64,000 bases of DNA, from positions 186,001 through 250,000 of the forward strand of contig NZ_JAPQNS010000007.1 of the NCBI RefSeq assembly GCF_028867935.1. Reading direction: 5' to 3'. Below the pieces are notes generated by a model, which had not been told where the DNA came from, did no database searches, and was given only the letters and a program-made list of their open reading frames with translations. The translations under genes were made by a program, and so were the position numbers. Below, one piece after another: positions 43,572-53,937 of this stretch. The first letter of the stretch is position 1; each line of letters starts with the position of its first letter. This DNA comes from Flavobacterium sp. SUN052. Its GTDB lineage: Bacteria; Bacteroidota; Bacteroidia; Flavobacteriales; Flavobacteriaceae.

Positions 43572-46500
43572 ATGCTTGATCGTATCATTCGCTTTTCGAT
43601 ACAGAATAAACTCATTATCGGGCTGTTTGCCATCGCGCTGACGATCTGGGGCGGTTACTCCCTGACGCAGCTTCCCATAGATGCACTGCCCGATATTACC
43701 AATAACCAGGTTCAGGTTATTACCCGCAGCCCTTCATTATCGGCTCCCGATGTGGAGCGCCTTCTCACGTTTCCGGTGGAGCAAACGATGGCTACACTTC
43801 CCGACGTAGTTGAAATGCGGTCGTTCTCTCGCTTCGGCCTGTCCGTTATTACCATCGTTTTTAAGGAAGACGTTGACGTATACTGGGCCCGTCAGCAAGT
43901 TTTTGAACGACTTGCCCAAGCACGGGCCCAAATTCCCTCCTCAGCAGGCGACCCTGAACTGGCTCCCGTCACTACGGGCCTCGGCGAGATTTATCAGTAT
44001 GTGGTTCAGCCCAAAAAGGGATACGAAAAACGGTACTCGCCCAGCGAGCTCCGCTCCATTCAGGACTGGATTGTTCGGCGACAACTGCTTGGTACTGTTG
44101 GCGTGGCTGATGTCAGTACGTTCGGTGGTTACCTGAAACAATACGAAGTTGCCGTTGATCCGGGCCGTCTGGCTTCGGCTGGGGTCACCATGACCGACTT
44201 GTTCACCGCTCTCGACCGCAACAACCAAAACGCGGGGGGAGCGTATATCGACCGCCGACCGAACGCTTATTTTATTCGTACAGAAGGTTTGCTGGGTAGC
44301 CTGGAGGATATTGGGAAAGTGGTGGTACACCAAACGGGCAACGGAGTTCCGGTGCTTGTGCGCGACGTTGCCGATGTCCGAATTGGCCATGCCGTTCGTT
44401 ACGGAGCCGTTACCCGCAACGGTACCGAAGAAGTGGTGGGCGCGGTGGTAATGATGCTCAAAGGAGCAAATTCATCACAGGTGATCGCCAATGTGAAGGA
44501 GCGAATTACTCAAATTGAGAAGTCCCTTCCCGAAGGCGTTGAAATTGTGGCATTTCTGGACCGCACCGATCTTGTAAACCGGGCTATAAGCACCGTTACC
44601 AAGAACCTGATCGAAGGGGCATTAATCGTCATTTTTGTACTGGTACTGCTCCTGGGAAACTGGCGGGCGGGCATCGTGGTAGCCTCAGTCATTCCGCTGG
44701 CTATGCTGTTTGCCGTGTCCATGATGAACCTGTTCGGTGTGTCGGGCAACCTCATGAGCCTTGGTGCCATTGACTTTGGCCTTATTGTCGATGGAGCCGT
44801 GATCATTGTGGAAGCAACGTTGCATCATTTGGCTCAAAGAGCGAATAGGGCCACTGAAACGGAGCGAATGCGTGAATTGGACGACACTCTTTCACCATCT
44901 CACTCTCTTACTCTTTCGCAAGACGAAATGGATGCTGAGGTGGGCGAAGCCGCTAGCCGGATTCGATCGTCGGCGGCTTTTGGGGAGTTGATTATCCTGA
45001 TCGTTTATCTGCCAATTCTGGCGTTGGTAGGTGTGGAAGGCAAGATGTTCCGCCCGATGGCGCAGACGGTTATTTTTGCCATTGCCGGGGCATTTATTCT
45101 TTCACTGACTTATGTGCCGATGATGTCGGCCCTGCTGCTTAGTAAAAAGCCACAACCCGAAGGACACCGCACTATTTCGGACCGGATCATGACGTTCTTT
45201 CACCGTCTGTACGACCCGGCTATTCGTTGGACGCTCGCTCACCGAGGCATCGTTGTGGGCACGTCGGTGTTAGCGTTTGCGGGCTCGGTACTCCTGTTTT
45301 CCAGTCTGGGGGGTGAGTTTATCCCCGAACTGGATGAAGGCGATTTTGCCGTTGACACCCGCATGATTCCGGGAAGTTCGCTGTCTGAAACGCTTCAGTC
45401 GACGCTCAAAGCAGAAAAGATACTAATGGACAAGTTTCCCGAAATCAAGCAGATTGTGGCAAAAATTGGGTCGGGAGAGATTCCCACGGACCCGATGCCC
45501 ATTGAAGCCGCCGATATGATGGTTATCCTGAAAAATCAGGAGGAATGGACTTCAGCAACGACTATGAATGGGTTGGCCGAGAAAATGCAGGTTGAAGTAA
45601 ACAAATTACCGGGGGTCAGTTTTAGCTTCCAGCAGCCCATTCAAATGCGATTCAATGAATTAATGACCGGCATTCGGCAGGACGTGGCCGTAAAACTCTA
45701 CGGCGAAGATCTCAACGTACTGGCCGATTATGCCCAGCGCATTGGCCGGGTGGTAAACACCGTGCCGGGTGCTACCGAACTATACGTTGAACAGGTGTCG
45801 GGACTTCCGCAAATAGTGGTGCGCTTCGACCGCGAGGGATTGGCCCGTTTCGGCATGTCGATTGACGAAGCCAACCGCGCCGTTCAGGCTGCTTTTGCCG
45901 GTGCCGAAGCGGGCATGGTTTACGAAGGTGAACGACGCTACGACCTGACTGTGCGCCTTAACGAACAAAGTCGTCAACGACTCGACGATGTTCAAAACCT
46001 GCACCTTAGCGGCCCCAACGGTCAACAGATCCCCCTGAATCAGGTAGCTGAGGTACGATTTGAAAACAGTGTCAATCAGATTCAACGTGAAAACGCCCAA
46101 CGCAGGATCACGGTAGCCTTCAATGTACGCGGCCGCGATGTAGAATCGGTGGTGAACGACCTGAAAGCGAAGTTGGCTCAACAGGTTAAACTACCCGCGG
46201 GCTATTACACAACCTACGGTGGTCAGTTTCAGAATCTCGAAGAAGCCAAAAAGCGGCTAACTGTCGCTGTTCCGGTGGCATTGGGACTCATCTTTCTACT
46301 GCTGTTCTTCACCTTCCATTCGCTCCGGCAAGCTATCCTGATTTTCACGGCTATCCCCTTGGCGGCCATTGGCGGAATTCTGGCGTTGTGGGTTCGCGAC
46401 ATGCCCTTCAGCATTTCCGCGGGTGTGGGCTTTATTGCTCTTTTCGGGGTGTCGGTGCTGAACGGTATCGTACTGATTAGCGAATTCAATCACCTTCAGC

Positions 46501-48011
46501 AGGACGGCAATCATAATCTGCGCGATGTCATTTTGCAAGGTACAGCTACCCGGCTTCGACCCGTGTTGATGACGGCATTAGTGGCCTCGATGGGATTCTT
46601 ACCGATGGCTTTGTCCAATTCGGCGGGGGCCGAAGTTCAGAAACCACTGGCTACGGTGGTGATCGGTGGCCTGGTGTCGGCAACCCTCCTGACGTTGCTG
46701 GTGCTACCCTGTCTGTACTGGTGGGAACAAACTGGGTTTGGCCGCCGTAAAAAGACGTTCTCGAAAGCAGGCGCTCTGGTAGCCAGCCTGCTACTGTTTG
46801 TTTTCGCCCTACAACCAGCATCGGCTCAAACACCTGTTGCGAATCAATTGACCCTGCAAAATGCGCTCGATCAGGTCATCACGAACAATGGATCGGCCAA
46901 AGTCAGCAACCTCAACATCGCCATTCAACGGGCCGGTCGAACGGCAGCACGGGGTATTCCGCGAACAGACATTTCCCTTCTGAGCGGGCAGTACAACTCG
47001 TATCGCTGGGATAACAACCTGACCATTTCGCAAACGCTCCCGAACGGTAAACTCAACAGCAGCCTTGAGCGTCTGGCCAATGCCAGCATCCGGGGCAGCG
47101 AACTGTCGGCAAGAGTCACCCAAAATGAACTTCGGGCCGGGGTAAAATCGGTTTATTACGAACTGGCTTACCTGAACGAACGGCAAAAGTTGCTGCAACA
47201 ACAGGACAGTTTGCTAATCGAGTTTCGACGTGCCACCGACGTTCGGCGACGCACGGGCGAGGGAACGGCGCTGGAAGTGGCCACCGCCGATAACCTCCTC
47301 GGCGAACTCCGTAACCAACTATCGCTGACCCAGGCCGACCGCGCCATTGCCCTCAGCAACCTCCAGACCCTGCTTAATACGACTAATCCGCTAGCCTTAT
47401 CCGAAAACAGTCTTAGTCGGCGGGCAATGCCCGTACTGTCGGATTCGGCACTGGCTCAGAACCCCACGCTGGCGCTTTTGCAACAGCAAATAGATATTGC
47501 TCAGACCCAGATTGCAGTTGAACAGGCACGTTTACGACCCGATTTTACGGTGGGTTATTTCAACCAGTCGCTCATTGGCCCGCAAACGCGGAACGACGGA
47601 CAGGAACAGTTCTATGGCGCAGGCAAACGGTTTCAGGGCGTACAGGCAGGTGTTTCAATTCCGGTGTTTCAGAAAGCCCAGCGCGCCCGCGTAGAGTCTG
47701 CCCGATTGGGACAACAGTTAGCCGATGCGACGCTGGCATTTAATCGGCGGACGTTACAAGGCGACCTGTCGGCGGCTGTGCAGGAAATTCGAAAACAACA
47801 GGCCAGTTTGGGCTACTACGATCAAACCGGTTTGCCGGTAGCCCTGCAACTGGCCGCGGGTGCCCGCAAGGCATTCAGGGCTGGTGAGATTGGATACCTG
47901 GAGTATTCACAAGCTCTGACCCGTTCGTACCAAACCCGACTTAATTACCTGGATTCAATCAATGGCTATAATCAGGCGGTGATTGCGCTGGAACAGTTGC
48001 TTGGGCTGTGA
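43572..48011 (+). CDS. CusA/CzcA-type RND pump fused to TolC channel
   Basis: A 1479-residue fusion. Residues 1 to about 1040 are a heavy-metal RND transporter (MLDRIIRFSIQNKL, LPIDALPDITNNQVQV, VFKEDVDVYWARQQVFERL, DFGLIVDGAVIIVE in helix 4). A second secretion-like segment follows at about 1060-1084 (basic RRKK, hydrophobic LVASLLLFVFALQP, then ASAQ). Residues about 1085-1479 are a TolC-like outer-membrane factor (LTLQNALDQVI, coiled-coil repeats). The pump moves copper, silver, zinc or cobalt from the periplasm to the outside. A CT-rich stretch at 44846-44925 adds about 25 residues after helix 4. The start at 43572 matches the CusA N-terminus. Confidence 0.93.
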   Translation: MLDRIIRFSIQNKLIIGLFAIALTIWGGYSLTQLPIDALPDITNNQVQVITRSPSLSAPDVERLLTFPVEQTMATLPDVVEMRSFSRFGLSVITIVFKEDVDVYWARQQVFERLAQARAQIPSSAGDPELAPVTTGLGEIYQYVVQPKKGYEKRYSPSELRSIQDWIVRRQLLGTVGVADVSTFGGYLKQYEVAVDPGRLASAGVTMTDLFTALDRNNQNAGGAYIDRRPNAYFIRTEGLLGSLEDIGKVVVHQTGNGVPVLVRDVADVRIGHAVRYGAVTRNGTEEVVGAVVMMLKGANSSQVIANVKERITQIEKSLPEGVEIVAFLDRTDLVNRAISTVTKNLIEGALIVIFVLVLLLGNWRAGIVVASVIPLAMLFAVSMMNLFGVSGNLMSLGAIDFGLIVDGAVIIVEATLHHLAQRANRATETERMRELDDTLSPSHSLTLSQDEMDAEVGEAASRIRSSAAFGELIILIVYLPILALVGVEGKMFRPMAQTVIFAIAGAFILSLTYVPMMSALLLSKKPQPEGHRTISDRIMTFFHRLYDPAIRWTLAHRGIVVGTSVLAFAGSVLLFSSLGGEFIPELDEGDFAVDTRMIPGSSLSETLQSTLKAEKILMDKFPEIKQIVAKIGSGEIPTDPMPIEAADMMVILKNQEEWTSATTMNGLAEKMQVEVNKLPGVSFSFQQPIQMRFNELMTGIRQDVAVKLYGEDLNVLADYAQRIGRVVNTVPGATELYVEQVSGLPQIVVRFDREGLARFGMSIDEANRAVQAAFAGAEAGMVYEGERRYDLTVRLNEQSRQRLDDVQNLHLSGPNGQQIPLNQVAEVRFENSVNQIQRENAQRRITVAFNVRGRDVESVVNDLKAKLAQQVKLPAGYYTTYGGQFQNLEEAKKRLTVAVPVALGLIFLLLFFTFHSLRQAILIFTAIPLAAIGGILALWVRDMPFSISAGVGFIALFGVSVLNGIVLISEFNHLQQDGNHNLRDVILQGTATRLRPVLMTALVASMGFLPMALSNSAGAEVQKPLATVVIGGLVSATLLTLLVLPCLYWWEQTGFGRRKKTFSKAGALVASLLLFVFALQPASAQTPVANQLTLQNALDQVITNNGSAKVSNLNIAIQRAGRTAARGIPRTDISLLSGQYNSYRWDNNLTISQTLPNGKLNSSLERLANASIRGSELSARVTQNELRAGVKSVYYELAYLNERQKLLQQQDSLLIEFRRATDVRRRTGEGTALEVATADNLLGELRNQLSLTQADRAIALSNLQTLLNTTNPLALSENSLSRRAMPVLSDSALAQNPTLALLQQQIDIAQTQIAVEQARLRPDFTVGYFNQSLIGPQTRNDGQEQFYGAGKRFQGVQAGVSIPVFQKAQRARVESARLGQQLADATLAFNRRTLQGDLSAAVQEIRKQQASLGYYDQTGLPVALQLAAGARKAFRAGEIGYLEYSQALTRSYQTRLNYLDSINGYNQAVIALEQLLGL

Positions 48012-48033
48012 CATTTGTACTATCTAAATCATA

Positions 48034-49233
48034 ATGAGATCAATCATTTTTGCCTTATTGCTTATCGCAGCTATCTCCTGTGGTAAGAAAACACCCACCG
48101 ACGTTGCTAGTGCATCGCCTACTACCGAAGCTGCTGCTGAAACCAAGAGCGACTCGGCAACGGCCCCGCCCGATGTGGTGCTTCTGACTCCCGATCAGGT
48201 GCGGCTGGCAGACATTGCCACCGGCCGGGTCGAATACCGCCATCTAAGCCATATTCTGTCGGTGAACGGGCGGATAGTGGCTGGCGCGCAAAACCGCGTT
48301 ACGATCTCGGCCTTGCAGGGCGGTTTTGTTCGTCAGATTTCTCTCTTGCCCGGTCAGTCGGTGCGGAAAGGACAGGTCCTGGCGCGCATCGAAAACCCCG
48401 ACCTGATTCAGGTACAGCAGGATTACGCCGAAAGCCGCGCCCGACTAACTTACCTCGAAACTGAATATACCCGTCAGCAGGAACTCAGCCGGGAGAATGT
48501 GGGGGCGTTGAAAGTGTTGCAGCAAACTAGTGCCGAACTTAACGCAACCCGCGCCAAACTGGGTGCTTTATCGCAACGTATCCGTCGTGTGGGGCTCTCT
48601 CCTGAAAACGCGGTGAAAGGGCAATTTGTCAGCACGTATGTTGTCACCTCCCCCGTTAATGGTATCATTACCGACGTACCAGCCAATTTGGGGCAATATG
48701 TGCAACCAGCCGACATCATTGCGCAACTCATTGGTACAGAAGGCCTTTATGCAGAGTTAACAGTGTTCGAAAAAGATCTTGCCAGTATTCGGGAAGGCCA
48801 GCGCGTTCGCATACGCGTATCGGGTGGGCGAGGTCAGGAACGCATGGCGCGGGTTTACCTGATCAACCGAAGTATCGAAACGGATCGGTCGGTGCGGGTG
48901 TTGGCCCGATTTGAGGGGGCGGCAAGTACTACTCCGCTCCTACCCAATGCTTTCTTGCAAGCCACGATCGAGTTGGGAGATAACCAAACGACGGCCCTGC
49001 CCGAGGGAGCTATTGTGGCATCGGAAGGTAAAGACTATATTTTTGTTCAGGAAGCCAAGGAGCAGGCTAACACCCCCTACAAAGCGATCCCGGTGCGTCG
49101 GGGCGTGACCCAAAGCGGCTATTCAGCGGTAGAGTTACCCGACGGCTTTTCGGTGGCCAGCACGCCAATTGTAGTGCGCGGGGCTTATTCGCTACTCTCG
49201 CAGTTGAAAGGGGCAGGAGCCGAAGAAGATTAA
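48034..49233 (+). CDS. RND periplasmic adaptor (CusB-like)
   Basis: A 399-residue lipoprotein adaptor (lipobox AAISCGKK). Barrel-sandwich hybrid halves are seen at GGFVRQISLLPGQSVRKGQV and VTSPVNGIITDVPANLGQYV, with a helical hairpin between them (YAESRARLTYLETEYTRQQE). The beta-barrel segment LYAELTVFEKDLASIREGQ and a membrane-proximal domain follow. It lies 22 bp after the pump/channel fusion and completes the tripartite efflux complex. Confidence 0.93.
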   Translation: MRSIIFALLLIAAISCGKKTPTDVASASPTTEAAAETKSDSATAPPDVVLLTPDQVRLADIATGRVEYRHLSHILSVNGRIVAGAQNRVTISALQGGFVRQISLLPGQSVRKGQVLARIENPDLIQVQQDYAESRARLTYLETEYTRQQELSRENVGALKVLQQTSAELNATRAKLGALSQRIRRVGLSPENAVKGQFVSTYVVTSPVNGIITDVPANLGQYVQPADIIAQLIGTEGLYAELTVFEKDLASIREGQRVRIRVSGGRGQERMARVYLINRSIETDRSVRVLARFEGAASTTPLLPNAFLQATIELGDNQTTALPEGAIVASEGKDYIFVQEAKEQANTPYKAIPVRRGVTQSGYSAVELPDGFSVASTPIVVRGAYSLLSQLKGAGAEED

Positions 49234-49254
49234 GAAGCTGTTTTGCTTAACTTT

Positions 49255-49414
49255 CGTCGCATAGCGACCAAATGTTTGTAGAAATTACGTTCCCTTCATA
49301 GGCTTTTTCGTCGCATAGCGACCTAACATTGTGGGGCCTTTTGTTAGGTCGCTACGCGACGGGGGAAGAACTCACAAGCATTTATTTCTACAAACATTTG
49401 GTCGCTACGCGACG
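49255..49414. repeat. Nested palindromic repeat element
   Basis: The outer arms 49255-49285 and 49384-49414 (31 bp, one mismatch) enclose inner arms 49309-49328 and 49342-49361 (20 bp, one mismatch at the same base). All four share a core, GTCGCATAGCGAC on the left and GTCGCTACGCGAC on the right, each able to form a 5-bp hairpin. The element fills the gap between the efflux operon and the GH16 gene. No transposase is present. Confidence 0.88.
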
Positions 49415-49444
49415 ATTTAGCAAATGCAAACAACTTTCGACGAA

Positions 49445-49452
49445 TAGCTTTG
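49445..49452 (+). promoter_or_regulatory. TAnnTTTG -7 box before GH16
   Basis: TAGCTTTG lies 35 bp upstream of the GH16 ATG and just outside the nested palindrome. No good -33 TTG was found. Confidence 0.4.
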
Positions 49453-49487
49453 TCATCTATTTATCAAGTCACCCAAACCCACTAAGT

Positions 49488-50339
49488 ATGATAAAAAGAC
49501 ATTCACTTACCTGTTCTGGTCTACTACTCTTTGTCGTAATGGTTGGCTTTAGCCAATCAACGCAACCTCAAGCATCGGAAGGCTGGCAATTAGTATGGGC
49601 TGATGAGTTTAATACCGACGGTCCACCCAATCCCAAAAACTGGCGTTTTGAGAGCGGGTTCGCCCGTAATCACGAAAACCAATGGTATCAGTCCGATAAT
49701 GCGCAGTGTAAAGATGGCATGCTTCTGATCGAAGCCCGTCGCGAACAGAAGCCCAACCCAACGTACAAAGCGGGCAGCACCGACTGGCGAACCAGCCGCC
49801 CTACCATCGACTACACTTCATCGAGTCTACAAACCCGTGGTCTCCATAGCTGGCAGTACGGCCGGTTCGAAATGCGTGGCCGCATTGATACGCGAGCCGG
49901 TCTGTGGCCCGCTTTCTGGTCGCTCGGCATGTCGGGTCAGTGGCCCGCCAACGGCGAGGTCGACATCATGGAATATTACCGGGGTATGCTACTGGCCAAC
50001 GTAGCCTGGGGAACGGAGCAACGGTACAAAGCCGAATGGCGAACGACCAAAAAAATGATGGAGTCGTTCAATGACCCGACCTGGTCGCAGAAATTCCACG
50101 TCTGGCGCATGGATTGGGACGAAACAGCCATTGCCCTGTACGTTGACGACCAACTTCTCAACCGCGTTGCCCTGAGCGAAACAATCAACAAAGACGGCAC
50201 AGGCGTAAACCCATTTAAGCAACCGCAATACCTGTTACTCAATTTGGCCATCGGTGGCGATAATGGCGGTGACCCCTCGACAACACCCTTCCCCAACCGG
50301 TTCGAGGTTGATTATGTGCGGGTTTATCAGAAAAAGTAA
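49488..50339 (+). CDS. GH16 glucanase
   Basis: A 283-residue secreted glycoside hydrolase family 16 enzyme. Signal peptide to GFSQ (residue 23). The catalytic EVDIME (in GEVDIMEYY) is intact, with nucleophile and acid/base Glu. Flanking GRFEMRGRIDTRAGLWPAFW and YLLLNLAIGGDNGGDP match laminarinase-type beta-1,3(4)-glucanases. ATG at 49488 is chosen for the signal peptide; the frame upstream enters the palindromic repeat. Confidence 0.93.
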   Translation: MIKRHSLTCSGLLLFVVMVGFSQSTQPQASEGWQLVWADEFNTDGPPNPKNWRFESGFARNHENQWYQSDNAQCKDGMLLIEARREQKPNPTYKAGSTDWRTSRPTIDYTSSSLQTRGLHSWQYGRFEMRGRIDTRAGLWPAFWSLGMSGQWPANGEVDIMEYYRGMLLANVAWGTEQRYKAEWRTTKKMMESFNDPTWSQKFHVWRMDWDETAIALYVDDQLLNRVALSETINKDGTGVNPFKQPQYLLLNLAIGGDNGGDPSTTPFPNRFEVDYVRVYQKK

Positions 50340-50345
50340 ACCGAA

Positions 50346-50837
50346 CTACTCCGCCCCAACTACCGCACTTCGCCGTTCGAGCAGGAGCGTATCGCGCCAG
50401 ACACCAAAGTGCTTGCCGATCTTTTCGCGGTAACCCACTTGCCGGAAACCATTGGCCAAATGCAGGGCTACACTCGCTTTATTTTCGGGAAATATCCCCG
50501 CCTGTAAAGTCCAGAGGCCGTTTTCTTCGCTTTGTCGGATGAGTTCGGTCAGGAGCAGTCGCCCGACGCCTTGGCCCCGGAAGTCGGTGCCGATGTAAAT
50601 ACTGACTTCGGCAACGCCCCCGTATACACACCGCCCCGACACAGCCGAAAGCAGCGCATAGCCGGCAATGTTTCCGTCTGTTTCTGCAACTAACTGCGGG
50701 GAAGCTAAATAACTCGCAGCCATTTTTTCGGGTGAGGGGGCGGCTGTTTCCAGTGTTGCATTGCCCGTGTCGATACCTTGTTGATAGATGGCCGCAATGG
50801 CGGGCCAGTCGGTGGGTTGTACAGTTCGGATTGTCAT
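50346..50837 (-). CDS. arsN1: ArsN1-like GNAT acetyltransferase
   Basis: A 163-residue phosphinothricin-acetyltransferase-type GNAT protein: AAIYQQGIDTGNATLET, EVSIYIGTDFRGQGVGRLL (acetyl-CoA loop), LWTLQAGIFPENKASVALH and HFGVWRDTLLLERRS. This layout matches ArsN1, which acetylates the arsenical antibiotic arsinothricin. It lies 27 bp after the metallophosphoesterase gene, at the end of the ars block, which supports that role. Phosphinothricin or methionine sulfoximine remain possible substrates. ATG at 50837 is used. Confidence 0.72.
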   Translation of the reverse strand: MTIRTVQPTDWPAIAAIYQQGIDTGNATLETAAPSPEKMAASYLASPQLVAETDGNIAGYALLSAVSGRCVYGGVAEVSIYIGTDFRGQGVGRLLLTELIRQSEENGLWTLQAGIFPENKASVALHLANGFRQVGYREKIGKHFGVWRDTLLLERRSAVVGAE

Positions 50838-50864
50838 GGCATAAACGTACACATTTTTTCAATT

Positions 50865-51680
50865 TCAGGCGGTGCGCAACATCTCGGCATACGGATTCGG
50901 CAGTTCACTCTCCTCCACGGCTTTGGCTGCTTTTTCAATGTCATAAGCAACCCGGACAAACTCAACCGAAACTCCCTCTTTAGAGCCCGGCCGGGCCGAC
51001 TCGTCGATGTTTAGCAACACGTAGCAGGCGCGAGGGTCACCATCTTTGGGTTTACCAACCGACCCAATGTTAATGGCGTGGCGGAAGTACGTTTCCTGGC
51101 CTTCGGGTTCGGCGCTGACCACTTTATAAAATGGCTTGTGGGTATGTCCAAAACATAGCACGTCGGCTCCGGCCCCTTCGAGCACCCGCCCCAGGCTACG
51201 GTCGCCCCGGTCTTCAAACAGGTATTCGTTCACCCGGCGCGGACTGCCGTGCACAAGCATCAATACAAACGGCGTTTGCTGATGCCACAGTTTTTCGGGC
51301 GGTTGGCCGCTGCCAGCGTTGTCCAGTTCAAACTCCAACCGAATATGCGTTGGCAGGGTTCGCAGATAGGCCCGTTCGGCAGTGCCTACTTTGCCATTTG
51401 TGTAGCTGATCGAGACTTTACCCATTTCTTTTTCGGCCTCGGCTTTGTAGGCACAACCGCAATCGTCGCTGTGTCGACCAACACCATAATCGTAGTTTCC
51501 GGCGATGCAGGGAATACCCCGTTTACGAATGGTATTGATGACTTCGTTGGGCCATACGTTATACCCAACCAGATCGCCGAGGCAATATACGGCATCTACC
51601 TGTCGGCTGTCGATGTCTGCCAGAACAGCTTCCAGGGCGGGCAGGTTGGCGTGAATATCAGAGAAAAGGGCAATTTTCAT
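50865..51680 (-). CDS. Metallophosphoesterase
   Basis: A 271-residue calcineurin-like phosphoesterase with all metal motifs: [32 protein letters not shown] and CFGHTHKPF. It resembles the YfcE/MJ0936 group. Its start overlaps the acr3 stop by 4 bp, so the two proteins are made together. Why a phosphoesterase is bound to an arsenite pump operon is unclear; it may act on an organoarsenical or on a signalling nucleotide. Confidence 0.88.
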   Translation of the reverse strand: MKIALFSDIHANLPALEAVLADIDSRQVDAVYCLGDLVGYNVWPNEVINTIRKRGIPCIAGNYDYGVGRHSDDCGCAYKAEAEKEMGKVSISYTNGKVGTAERAYLRTLPTHIRLEFELDNAGSGQPPEKLWHQQTPFVLMLVHGSPRRVNEYLFEDRGDRSLGRVLEGAGADVLCFGHTHKPFYKVVSAEPEGQETYFRHAINIGSVGKPKDGDPRACYVLLNIDESARPGSKEGVSVEFVRVAYDIEKAAKAVEESELPNPYAEMLRTA

Positions 51681-52741
51681 AGAGCAGAGGGGTTGAAGGT
51701 AGTACGTTGTTTAAGCGCAAAATTGACCATCAGAATCAGCACGGGCACTTCGATGAGCGGGCCAACCACGGCGGCAAAAGCGGCCCCGGAGTTGATTCCG
51801 AAAACGGCGATAGCTACCGCAATGCCCAGTTCAAAATTATTACCGGCAGCAGTGAAAGCCAGCGATGTAGATTTGGCGTAGTTGGTTCCGGTCCGCTTGG
51901 CCAGATAGAAGGCCGAAAAGAACATGATCACAAAATATGCTGTCAGAGGCAGGGCTATCCGCAGCACATCGAACGGAATCGACACAATCAATCGCCCTTT
52001 CAGGCTGAACATGACCACAATGGTAAACAGCAGCGCAATGAGTGTAATGGGACTGACGGCGGGCAAAAACGTTTTCTCGTACCAGGTGGGCGTTTTTAGC
52101 CGGGTCAATACAAAACGGGAGATGATACCGGCCAGAAAAGGCAATCCCAGGTAAATGAATACGCTCTGCGCTACTTCGCCAATGGTGATATCGACCGTGT
52201 AGCCCTGCAAGCCAAACAGGGGCGGCAAAACAGTGATGAACACGTAGGCATAGACAGAGTAAAACAGCACCTGAAACACACTATTGAATGCAACCAGACC
52301 AGCCGCGTACAAGCGATCTCCACCTGCCAGATCGTTCCAGACAATGACCATCGCAATGCAGCGGGCAATGCCGATCATAATCAGGCCCGTCATGTATTCG
52401 GGCTGATCGGGCAGAAAAATCACCGCCAAACCGAACATCAGCAAGGGGCCAATGATCCAGTTTTGCACCAGCGAAAGCACCAGAATTTTGGGATTGCTAA
52501 ACACCTTGGGCAACTCTCCGAAGCGAACTTTGGCCAATGGCGGATACATCATCAGGATCAACCCAACAGCCAGCGGCACGTTGGTTGTGCCGACAGTAAA
52601 CTGGTTGATGAAACCTTCCGTCTGCGGAAACAGGTAGCCAATGGCCACTCCCAGCGCCATTGCCAGAAAGATCCACAGGGTCAGAAACCGGTCCAGAAAC
52701 GAAAGCCGGGGTTGTTGGGTAAGCGTCGGGGTATTGAGCAT
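51677..52741 (-). CDS. acr3: ACR3 arsenite efflux permease
   Basis: A 354-residue permease with ten predicted helices. The signature [16 protein letters not shown] holds the conserved Cys of the Acr3 pore, and [18 protein letters not shown] is the second typical motif. It exports As(III). ATG at 52741 is used; the frame's TTG two codons earlier is not. It follows the ArsO-like gene by 7 bp and overlaps the phosphoesterase by 4 bp. Confidence 0.93.
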   Translation of the reverse strand: MLNTPTLTQQPRLSFLDRFLTLWIFLAMALGVAIGYLFPQTEGFINQFTVGTTNVPLAVGLILMMYPPLAKVRFGELPKVFSNPKILVLSLVQNWIIGPLLMFGLAVIFLPDQPEYMTGLIMIGIARCIAMVIVWNDLAGGDRLYAAGLVAFNSVFQVLFYSVYAYVFITVLPPLFGLQGYTVDITIGEVAQSVFIYLGLPFLAGIISRFVLTRLKTPTWYEKTFLPAVSPITLIALLFTIVVMFSLKGRLIVSIPFDVLRIALPLTAYFVIMFFSAFYLAKRTGTNYAKSTSLAFTAAGNNFELGIAVAIAVFGINSGAAFAAVVGPLIEVPVLILMVNFALKQRTTFNPSAL

Positions 52742-52748
52742 AAGCAAA

Positions 52749-53855
52749 TTAGTCGTGATTTATTGAAGCGGTGGAATACTGTTCCAGATATGTCTTGATT
52801 TCTTCGGCTGTAGTGCGGGCTGAGCGACCAACGCCGATCAGGGTAGCCGAGGCAAAGCCCGTCCAGGAACCGTAGCCAACCAGCCACAGCCCATCTGAAT
52901 GCAGTGCCCTTGTACCTTCGGTGGCTACTTTATCATCCCTATCTACTACGCCCAGCGGCCGTAAATAATCAGTAGCGGGCCGGAAACCCGTACACCAGAT
53001 AATGGCATCAAAGGTTTCACTTCGGCCATCGGGCCACACAACTCCCGTTTCTGTCAGGCGGACAAATGGACGAACCGCCTGTAACACGCCCCTGCTGCGA
53101 GCTTCCTTTACGCTGGGAACCATAACAATATCGCCCAAACCACCCGCGAACTTCGTTGTTTCGCCCGTTTGCAAGGCATGATACCGCTCCGTCGCCTGGC
53201 TGAATAAAACCCGGCCGTCTACGTCATCGGGCAGGAAGGTTGGCTCAGTAAGCGTTACCCAAACGGTATGCGCTATGCGGGAGACTTCGGCCATAATCTG
53301 AGCGCCTGAGTTTCCGCCCCCCACAATCAGGACGCGTTGCCCAGCCCACCGACCGGGCGACCGATAGTCGGCCGAATGGAGTTGCTGGCCTTGGTACTCA
53401 CCTATTCCCGGATAAGGTGGGATAAACGGATGGCTTTCCGATCCTGTCGCGCTGACTACGGCGCGAGCCCGCCACAGGCCCTTATCCGTGGTGATTTCGT
53501 AGCCGCCTACACCCAATGTTACACGTTCAACCTGTAGTGATCGCTGAATAGGTAGTTTGTACCGAGATTCATACGCTTTCAGATAATCAACTACTTGTTG
53601 ACGAGCCGGAAACACTCCAACATCAGTGGTCTCTGCCAGCTTGGGCATTGGCCAGCCGGGGAGTGACGAGGCTTCTGCCGGAGAGAAAAGTCGTAACGAG
53701 TCCCAGCCTTGATTCCAGGCCCCACCCGGCTTTGACCCAGCATCAAGAATAATAAAAGAATAGCCAGTCCGGCGCAGAAAATAGCCAGTAGCCAGTCCGC
53801 TTTGCCCACCCCCAATAACAACAATATCTACTTCCTGAGTCTGTAACTGGTGCAT
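52749..53855 (-). CDS. arsO: ArsO-like flavin monooxygenase
   Basis: A 368-residue FAD/NADPH protein with two Rossmann motifs, [15 protein letters not shown] (about 16-30) and [13 protein letters not shown] (about 177), and [14 protein letters not shown] near 285. This is the ArsO/Baeyer-Villiger-like group often found beside arsenic genes. Its exact reaction is not settled. It is 82 bp after the PAP2 gene and directly upstream of acr3. Confidence 0.83.
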   Translation of the reverse strand: MHQLQTQEVDIVVIGGGQSGLATGYFLRRTGYSFIILDAGSKPGGAWNQGWDSLRLFSPAEASSLPGWPMPKLAETTDVGVFPARQQVVDYLKAYESRYKLPIQRSLQVERVTLGVGGYEITTDKGLWRARAVVSATGSESHPFIPPYPGIGEYQGQQLHSADYRSPGRWAGQRVLIVGGGNSGAQIMAEVSRIAHTVWVTLTEPTFLPDDVDGRVLFSQATERYHALQTGETTKFAGGLGDIVMVPSVKEARSRGVLQAVRPFVRLTETGVVWPDGRSETFDAIIWCTGFRPATDYLRPLGVVDRDDKVATEGTRALHSDGLWLVGYGSWTGFASATLIGVGRSARTTAEEIKTYLEQYSTASINHD

Positions 53856-53937
53856 GTGTAGTTAGCCACCAAAGTAAGTCGGGTAGCTGATTAATTCGCT
53901 CTCGTGCCGAGAACAAGCCTGTTGCTTATAGACGGAT

